A stretch of DNA of 64,000 bases from Parashewanella curva (GTDB lineage: Bacteria > Pseudomonadota > Gammaproteobacteria > Enterobacterales > Shewanellaceae), in the NCBI RefSeq assembly GCF_003675895.1, contig NZ_ML014775.1, positions 1 through 64,000 on the forward strand. The letters are read 5' to 3'. This document shows positions 58,323 to 64,000 of the stretch, in pieces. Both the position numbers and the translations under genes were made by a program. Numbering within the stretch: the stretch's first letter is position 1; every line of letters starts with the position of its first letter. Under the pieces are notes generated by a model. The model saw nothing but the letters and a program-made list of their open reading frames with translations, did no database searches and was not told the origin of the DNA.

Positions 58323-60596
58323 TTATAACCCTAAGGCATAACCACCTTTAAGGTGACCAACATTTTCAAAACCAAGACGACCAAGGGCTTGAGCAACAAC
58401 TAGTGAGCGAGAGCCACTTCGGCAAACAAGCACATATTTATCTTGTTTCTGCTTTGAACGCTCATTAATAAATTGAACCAAACGAGTCATGGGCACATTC
58501 AGTTCGACATTGGAACTGCGTTGTAATGCGTATTCGTGGGGTTCACGAATATCAACTAATTTGATGTTTTGATCATCTTTAAGTAGCCGCGCTAAGCTAT
58601 CTTTATCGTATTCACGAATCTTTAATGCCGCGTCGACCTCTACATAAGCACCGCATTGGATTTCTTGACCTTGTTCATCATTGAGATGTGAATCTAATAC
58701 CGACTTTTGTTCGCAGAATGTATCAAGATCAATACTGTTTGAAAGAACAGAGTTCAATAACTGATTACGACCTCTTTCAAGCGCAATGGTTGTGGCAAAC
58801 TCGTTGTAATAGTCATGGCTTGCACAAATCAAAGATTGCTCATCAACTAATTGATTTAATAGCCTTAAACTTGCATACATTTCTGCTGATGAACTGGTTT
58901 CAAAATTAGTTCTACCAAGACTTCCCATTAGGATAGTGTCGCCACAAAAAGCAAAGTGACACATTGAAGATTGATACTCACCATTAAACTTCTGAGTGAG
59001 TAAGTAGCTCACACTGTCTGCTGTATGTCCGGCGGTGGGTACCTTGACCAAATTGTGGTTACCAATCGTAATACTTGAATAAGTTTGGCCAAGCATCTCG
59101 ATACAATCTGTATCGGTTGGCCATCCTAAATGACAAGTAGCGGTAGACATACCGAGAGCCTTGGCGATTTCATTGCGAGATGATTCATGGTCAGCATGGC
59201 CGTGAGTGTCTAACACGGCTTTTAACGTCAGGCCTTGGCAGTTGACAAGATTAACGATACGTTGGATTAGTTCATGTACAGGGTCAATCACTACCGCGGT
59301 TTTTGTTTGCTTGTCAGCATAAACCCAACAACAATTGTTGCCTGAACGTAACTCTACTAAGCCATCTAATGGTGTTTCATTGATCTCATTGCTGACTACT
59401 AAACAGCTTTCTTTCAATGCTTTTGCTGCCGATATAATGCGTTCACAAGCTTGGTCGCAATCATCTTGGTTGAACATTGGGCCAAATGACATTCGAATCG
59501 CCGATTCACTTTGCCATGCGGGTAACCCCATTGCATCTAAAACAAAACTACGAGTAACCTTAGATGAACAAGCTGAACCAGAGCTAACTCGAATATTAGC
59601 CGCATCAAACAAATCCATGATTTCTTTACTGCTGAACCCAGGGATTGCAAAGTTGATGGTGGTTGGGACAGTGTTTTCTAATGAATGATTTAAGACGATG
59701 TCACCAAAGGCTTCTTTTAATGCTTTGATGATTTGTAAGCGGTAACCTTGCAATTGTGAGTGGTTAGAAAACTGGTGTGCGCTATCACCATTTAAAATAT
59801 CAAAAATAGCTTTTAACGAAGCAATTCCGGGTAAGTTTTCTGTTCCAGAGCGTTGACCGCTTTCTTGGCCACCTCCCGCAATAAATGGCGTAAATGGTGC
59901 GCTTGAACGCACATAAACAAAGCCAATCCCCTTAGGTGCATACAGCTTATGGCCACTGAAAGGGGCGTAATCTATGCTGGTGTTTTCAATGTTAAGGTTT
60001 CGTTTGCCTAGCACTTGAACGCAATCAACCATCCAATAAACATGGGGATTGGTGGTTCTAATCGTTGTTTCCAGAGCCGTTAAGTCTTGATAAACACCAG
60101 TTTCATTATTTACCGCCATAGTGCATATCATTAATGAATCAGCGGCATGTTCAGCAATAAAGTTAAGATCTAGCTTACCTTGATGATCTACAGGGATGGC
60201 TTTAATTTCTGCATTTATGCCTAAAATTTGGTTCCAATGATGCAGTGAATTGGGAACGGCTTTATGCTCAGTAGCACCATATAAAAGGTAATACTGCTTG
60301 TTGGGAGTTAATGATTTTTTAGCTTCAACTAAAGCTGAAAGAATCGCTGTTTGAATGCCTTCAGTTGCGCCACTTGTGAAGATTAACTGTCCTTTATCAA
60401 TACCTAACAGTTTTTTACCTGCGTTGCGGGTTTTCTCCATGATGTCTTTGGCACGAATCCCCGTGATATGAGAACTGCTAGGGTTGCCAAAGGTTTGGGT
60501 CATGGTACTCATTACCGCTTGTGCTGCGGCAGGGTGTACTGGTGTTGTAGCGTTAGAGTCAAGATAAATGAGCGATAAGTTTGTACTGTTAGTCAT
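58323..60596 (-). CDS. Three-domain fusion: cysteine desulfurase, metallo-beta-lactamase (persulfide dioxygenase-like) and rhodanese
   Basis: A 757-residue protein with three intact sulfur-handling modules. Residues about 8-395 are a NifS/IscS-type PLP cysteine desulfurase: LDSNATTPVH, SGHK with PLP Lys217, and SSGSACSS with catalytic Cys343. Residues about 410-640 are a metallo-beta-lactamase domain with HGHADH (465-470), His524, Asp553 and His594, the ligand pattern of ETHE1/Blh persulfide dioxygenases. Residues about 665-757 are a rhodanese with CRSGSR (Cys725). One chain could release sulfane sulfur from cysteine, pass it as a persulfide and oxidise it. cysK lies upstream on the same strand. 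No signal peptide, so cytoplasmic. Confidence 0.9.
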   Translation of the reverse strand: MTNSTNLSLIYLDSNATTPVHPAAAQAVMSTMTQTFGNPSSSHITGIRAKDIMEKTRNAGKKLLGIDKGQLIFTSGATEGIQTAILSALVEAKKSLTPNKQYYLLYGATEHKAVPNSLHHWNQILGINAEIKAIPVDHQGKLDLNFIAEHAADSLMICTMAVNNETGVYQDLTALETTIRTTNPHVYWMVDCVQVLGKRNLNIENTSIDYAPFSGHKLYAPKGIGFVYVRSSAPFTPFIAGGGQESGQRSGTENLPGIASLKAIFDILNGDSAHQFSNHSQLQGYRLQIIKALKEAFGDIVLNHSLENTVPTTINFAIPGFSSKEIMDLFDAANIRVSSGSACSSKVTRSFVLDAMGLPAWQSESAIRMSFGPMFNQDDCDQACERIISAAKALKESCLVVSNEINETPLDGLVELRSGNNCCWVYADKQTKTAVVIDPVHELIQRIVNLVNCQGLTLKAVLDTHGHADHESSRNEIAKALGMSTATCHLGWPTDTDCIEMLGQTYSSITIGNHNLVKVPTAGHTADSVSYLLTQKFNGEYQSSMCHFAFCGDTILMGSLGRTNFETSSSAEMYASLRLLNQLVDEQSLICASHDYYNEFATTIALERGRNQLLNSVLSNSIDLDTFCEQKSVLDSHLNDEQGQEIQCGAYVEVDAALKIREYDKDSLARLLKDDQNIKLVDIREPHEYALQRSSNVELNVPMTRLVQFINERSKQKQDKYVLVCRSGSRSLVVAQALGRLGFENVGHLKGGYALGL

Positions 60597-60739
60597 GGTT
60601 CCTACCTTAAAAACTAAACTCTTATTTCTTTTTGTTATATATAATTTCTAAAGTTTATATTAACAGCTTGATTATATAATACCAATGCTTATCGAAGTGT
60701 GACGGAGCCTGAGGCATGAATATAGAAAAATTACTGGCA

Positions 60740-60766
60740 TAAAAAAGCCTAACTTATGTCAGGCTT
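60740..60766 (-). terminator. Terminator of cysK
   Basis: On the minus strand AGCCTGAC and GTTAGGCT (plus 60758-60765 and 60746-60753) form an 8-bp stem including one G-U pair, followed by a T run. The fusion gene downstream therefore needs its own promoter in 60597-60739. Confidence 0.8.
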
Positions 60767-60794
60767 GATCTTGGGGACTTTTCATGAAGAGGTT

Positions 60795-61763
60795 TTATTG
60801 AACGTTTTCTGCATCTCCAAATTCACCGTCGAATAAAGGTGAAGATAAATAACGTTCAGCAGATGAAGGAAGTACGACTACAATGTTTTTGCCCTTGTAT
60901 TCCTCTTGCTCGCTTAGTTTTACTGCAACACTTACAGCCGCCCCTGAAGAAATGCCCGCTAAGATGCCTTCTTCTTTCATGAGTCGGTGAGCCATTTCGA
61001 TGGACTCTTCATTTGTTACGGTTTCAACCTTATCCACCACTGATAAATCGAGGTTGCCTGGAATAAATCCAGCACCAATTCCTTGAATTTTATGAGGGCC
61101 TGGTTGGACTTCATCACCTGCGAGCGTTTGAGTAATTACTGGTGAATCGACAGGTTCTACAGCCACAGAGGTGATGGCTTTGTTTTGAGTATTTTTAATG
61201 TAGCGGCTGACACCTGTGATGGTTCCACCCGTTCCTACACCAGCGATAAACACGTCAATCTCACCATTTGTATCTTGCCAGATCTCTGGGCCTGTAGTTT
61301 TTTCATGAATCTCAGGATTCGCAGGGTTATCAAACTGCTGTAATAGAACATAATGCTCAGGATCGGAGTTATAAATTTCAGTCGCTTTATCTATTGCTCC
61401 TTTCATACCTTTGGGACCTTCGGTTAGCACTAAATTAGCACCAAGTGCTTTAAGAAGCTTCCTTCTTTCTAAACTCATGGTTTCAGGCATGGTCAAGGTA
61501 AGTTTATATCCACGAGCGGCTGCTACATAGGCAAGAGCAATACCTGTGTTGCCAGAAGTTGGTTCGATTAATTCTTTTTCAGTGGTTAATGTACCATTTT
61601 TCTCAGCAGCCCAAATCATGTTTGCGCCAATACGACATTTAACACTAAAACTAGGGTTTCTAGATTCTATTTTCGCCAAAATGTTGCCATTACCAATGCG
61701 GTTAAGGCGAACTAGTGGACTTTTACCTATTGTTTGTGAGTTATCTTCGTATATATTAGCCAT
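60795..61763 (-). CDS. cysK: Cysteine synthase A (O-acetylserine sulfhydrylase)
   Basis: A 322-residue PLP enzyme joining sulfide to O-acetylserine. It follows E. coli CysK closely: [16 protein letters not shown] with the PLP lysine, [38 protein letters not shown] and [19 protein letters not shown]. It supplies cysteine, which is the substrate of the desulfurase fusion just downstream. Confidence 0.96.
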   Translation of the reverse strand: MANIYEDNSQTIGKSPLVRLNRIGNGNILAKIESRNPSFSVKCRIGANMIWAAEKNGTLTTEKELIEPTSGNTGIALAYVAAARGYKLTLTMPETMSLERRKLLKALGANLVLTEGPKGMKGAIDKATEIYNSDPEHYVLLQQFDNPANPEIHEKTTGPEIWQDTNGEIDVFIAGVGTGGTITGVSRYIKNTQNKAITSVAVEPVDSPVITQTLAGDEVQPGPHKIQGIGAGFIPGNLDLSVVDKVETVTNEESIEMAHRLMKEEGILAGISSGAAVSVAVKLSEQEEYKGKNIVVVLPSSAERYLSSPLFDGEFGDAENVQ

Positions 61764-61875
61764 GATTATTCCGTTAACAGTGTTTGAAATATAAATACTA
61801 GAAATAATTTATGTAATTCAAAAGTTATAATTTCTTCTTGTATATAACCAATAGTTATTAACAGTAATTTGCTAA

Positions 61876-61908
61876 TAATAAAAAACACTACCACAAAAGG
61901 GTAGTGTT
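61876..61908 (-). terminator. Terminator of the methyltransferase-like gene
   Basis: AACACTACC (61884-61892) and GGTAGTGTT (61900-61908) form a 9-bp stem; on the minus strand a T run follows (A run at 61879-61885 on the plus strand). Confidence 0.85.
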
Positions 61909-61968
61909 CTAACAAATAAATGCGCATATGTAGTTATGCTGAAGGGGGCTGGTTATGCAGAACTGAGT

Positions 61969-62814
61969 TTATTTAGGTTTAATGAACTTTAGTGTCATTC
62001 GATCACTTTCACCGATTGCAAGGTATTTGGCTTTATTTTGGTCACCTAACCTTAACCGTGGGGGAAGAGTCCAAACACCTGACGGATAATTTTTTGTGTC
62101 TTTCGGGTTTGCATTTACTTCACTGCTAGCAACAAGTTTGAATCCGGTTTTTTGCGCTAATTCTTTTACAAATTTTTCAGTAACATAGCCAGATTCAATC
62201 ATTTCTAATCGGGTCGCATCAGGTTTAGCGCGATGCTCAACGACACCAAAAGTCCCGCCTGGCTTCAAAGCGTTATAGGCTGCTTTGAAAACTTCAATTT
62301 CGTTATCATTAGCGATCCAGTTATGCACGTTACGGAAGGTTAGTACCACATCAGCTGACTCTGCAGGAGCCATAACAGGGTGAGCTGGAGGCATAAAGCT
62401 TGTGACGCTAATGAGACCATATCGCTCAGGGTGATCCTTAAATTTTACATCGTATTTAGCACGAGACGTTCTATAGTATTTCACCGCTGAATCAGATGGG
62501 AAGTGAGCGGCAATAAATTCACCTGAGCCTTTAAGTGCTGGCGCAAGAATATTTGAATACCAGCCACCACCAGGCCAAATTTCGATAACGGTATCTGTTG
62601 GTTTAATACCAAAAAAATCTAATGTTGCTTTAGGGTGACGATATTTATCTCGTGCTTTCTCTTTAGCTGTACGGTACTGATAATCATATTGCAGTGTAGT
62701 TGGGCCTTGTTTAGCTTGCTCATGATTATCGTACCCATAAGCTGTAGCCGAGACTCCGCTTAGCCCTAACATTCCTGTCAGTATCACCAGTGCAAGAGTT
62801 GATTGTGATTTCAT
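61969..62814 (-). CDS. Exported SAM-methyltransferase-like protein
   Basis: A 281-residue protein with a clear signal peptide (about 1-26, MKSQSTLALVILTGMLGLSG...) and a class I methyltransferase fold: VIEIWPGGGWYSNILAP as the SAM-binding glycine loop, ADVVLTFRNVHNW as motif IV, ALKPGGTFGVVEHR as motif VI. Proteins of this kind (COG4798 type) are predicted to be periplasmic, where SAM is not known to be available. They may bind another ligand or a lipid. The function is unknown. Confidence 0.8.
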   Translation of the reverse strand: MKSQSTLALVILTGMLGLSGVSATAYGYDNHEQAKQGPTTLQYDYQYRTAKEKARDKYRHPKATLDFFGIKPTDTVIEIWPGGGWYSNILAPALKGSGEFIAAHFPSDSAVKYYRTSRAKYDVKFKDHPERYGLISVTSFMPPAHPVMAPAESADVVLTFRNVHNWIANDNEIEVFKAAYNALKPGGTFGVVEHRAKPDATRLEMIESGYVTEKFVKELAQKTGFKLVASSEVNANPKDTKNYPSGVWTLPPRLRLGDQNKAKYLAIGESDRMTLKFIKPK

Positions 62815-62857
62815 TGTTGTTTCCTTTTACTCATGATCATCCATGTTATAGCGTAAA

Positions 62858-62871
62858 GCTTAAGCTTAAGC
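62858..62871. promoter_or_regulatory. 14-bp perfect palindrome upstream of the exported methyltransferase gene
   Basis: GCTTAAGCTTAAGC is a perfect palindrome 44 bp before the ATG at 62814 on the minus strand, a typical operator position. The regulator is unknown. Confidence 0.3.
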
Positions 62872-63006
62872 GACTAATTTTTAATCTTTTATTATTACAA
62901 TTTATGACTATGTACGATATGGCGAGTTACGGCCTGTATGCTGAAAGTTGCATATCAGTTCTGGAGAATTTATAGTTACTGTAAATTTATCCAGTAATTG
63001 TTATTG

Positions 63007-63414
63007 ATGATCCTTTATATTGCAGAGAAACCTAGCTTAGGAAGAGCTATTGCTGATGTTTTACCTAAACCTCATAAAAAGCATGATGGCTATATTGAAC
63101 TGGCCAATGGTGACTGTGTTTCTTGGTGTATTGGTCATTTACTTGAGACGGCTGAGCCAGATGCTTACGATGAAAAGTATAAAAGCTGGAAATTAGAACA
63201 TTTACCAATCATTCCTGAAAAATGGCAACTGAAGCCCAAGTCTAAAACCCGAAAGCAGTTAACGGCATTAAGAAAATTAGTTAAGCAATCAACTCAAATC
63301 GTGAATGCAGGTGACCCAGATCGGGAACAAGAATTAGCCTGTGTGTTGACAATGATTAAAATATTTATAAATCAAATGGTTATTTTTAAATTCTTGAGTT
63401 TACCGTTGACATAG
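63007..63414 (+). pseudogene. topB: Truncated DNA topoisomerase III
   Basis: The first 108 residues are a normal TopB Toprim start: [42 protein letters not shown] and NAGDPDRE. After that (63330) similarity ends: QEL is followed by 28 unrelated residues and a stop at 63412-63414. Full TopB is over 600 residues, and no strand-passage tyrosine domain is present. ATG 63007 is chosen over TTG 62998. A second, different topB starts 118 bp downstream, so this is a remnant of the displaced copy. Confidence 0.85.
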
Positions 63415-63498
63415 GTTTTTTGACGATTTCGTTGACAAAAATACCACTAAAAAACATAAAAAAGTTATGCCTGTTGACAGTTTTCCTAGAGGAAAACT
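63345..63498 (+). promoter_or_regulatory. Four GTTGACA repeats and a palindrome upstream of the second topB
   Basis: GTTGACA occurs in direct orientation at 63345, 63405, 63431 and 63473. Each contains a perfect sigma-70 -35 hexamer. AGTTTTCCT (63479-63487) and AGGAAAACT (63490-63498) follow as a perfect 9-bp palindrome with a 2-nt centre, 34 bp before the topB ATG. The group looks like a regulatory region brought in with the second topB. Confidence 0.4.
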
Positions 63499-63532
63499 AT
63501 TTAGAAAAAAATAAACAAATTGAGAAAAATAA

Positions 63533-64000
63533 ATGAAACTATTTATCGCTGAAAAGCCTAGTTTAGGTAGAGCGGTTGCAGATGCTCTTCCGAAGCCACA
63601 TGACAAAGGTGATGGTTTTATTAAAGTTGGAAATGGCGATATTGTGACATGGTGCATTGGGCACCTGTTAGAGCAAGCAGAACCTGATTTTTATGATCCA
63701 GCCTTTAAAAAGTGGTCTGTAGAGCATCTACCTATAATCCCGTCAGACTGGAAACTCGTTGTAAAAAGTAAAACTAGAAAGCAATTTAATGTTGTCAAGA
63801 AATTAATAAAAGAAGCTGATGTTTTAGTCAATTTGGGAGACCCAGATCGTGAAGGTCAAATTTTAATTGATGAAATGATTAATTATTGCGGGGCGTCAGA
63901 ACAAAAGAAAAAAGCAGCACTGCGTTGCCTTGTGAGTGATTTAAACCCGATTGCAGTAAAACAAGCTCTTAATAATTTAAAACCAAACCGTGAATTTTTA
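63533..64000 (+). CDS. topB: DNA topoisomerase III, second copy (partial, runs off the window)
   Basis: The first 156 residues of a type IA topoisomerase: [47 protein letters not shown] and the intact Toprim motif NLGDPDREGQILIDEM, continuing to the window edge. It is clearly related to but different from the truncated copy at 63007, which favours separate origins over tandem duplication. TopB decatenates and unlinks DNA; copies also travel on integrative conjugative elements. ATG 63533 follows a weak GAG site. Confidence 0.9.
   Translation, partial: MKLFIAEKPSLGRAVADALPKPHDKGDGFIKVGNGDIVTWCIGHLLEQAEPDFYDPAFKKWSVEHLPIIPSDWKLVVKSKTRKQFNVVKKLIKEADVLVNLGDPDREGQILIDEMINYCGASEQKKKAALRCLVSDLNPIAVKQALNNLKPNREFL

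Overview
The window is 64 kb of chromosome from an AT-rich marine-type gammaproteobacterium. Gene order (queA-tgt-yajC-secD-secF; dapD-glnD-map facing rpsB-tsf-pyrH-frr-uppS-cdsA-dxr-rseP-bamA-skp-lpxD-fabZ-lpxA-lpxB-rnhB-dnaE-tilS), the protein sequences and the dispersed intergenic repeats fit the Shewanella/Alteromonadales group. The large unrecognised proteins and low GC make a divergent relative such as Parashewanella plausible. That placement is inference from gene order and remembered sequences, not from a search.

Layout. 1-1365: the end of a probable IS200/IS605-type transposase and its end hairpins, abutting the 3' half of an FtsX/MacB-type ABC permease. 1407-1555: a small inverted-repeat element. 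1600-4127: an NtrC-type response regulator and its histidine kinase. 4102-5007: a membrane-anchored thioredoxin-like protein and a small basic ORF. 5125-10946: queuosine tRNA modification (queA, tgt) and the Sec accessory complex (yajC, secD, secF), with a folded repeat between queA and tgt. 11020-22808: an accessory stretch, mostly on the minus strand, holding two very large proteins of unknown family, a secreted subtilase, a FadL-type porin and PutP. 22934-29356 (minus): dapD, glnD, an asparagine synthetase, map. 29395-50425 (plus): translation factors, isoprenoid and phospholipid enzymes, outer-membrane biogenesis, lipid A synthesis, rnhB, dnaE and tilS.

50479-61763 is a second accessory region: a LysR regulator with a split YdcZ-type transporter pair, then a sulfur-flavoured set. 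The set has a non-haem iron oxygenase behind a good sigma-54 promoter, a Cys/Met gamma-lyase-family enzyme, a sigma-54 activator with no sensor domain, an MCP, a 757-residue cysteine desulfurase/persulfide-dioxygenase-like/rhodanese fusion, and cysK. The right end has an exported methyltransferase-like protein, a broken topB and the start of a second, intact-looking topB.

Most interesting: the sigma-54/sulfur cassette, the three-domain sulfur fusion, the two giant modular proteins, the broken-plus-replacement topB pair, and at least three intergenic repeat elements, one present twice (18408-18537 and 53814-53952). I saw no tRNA, rRNA or CRISPR array.
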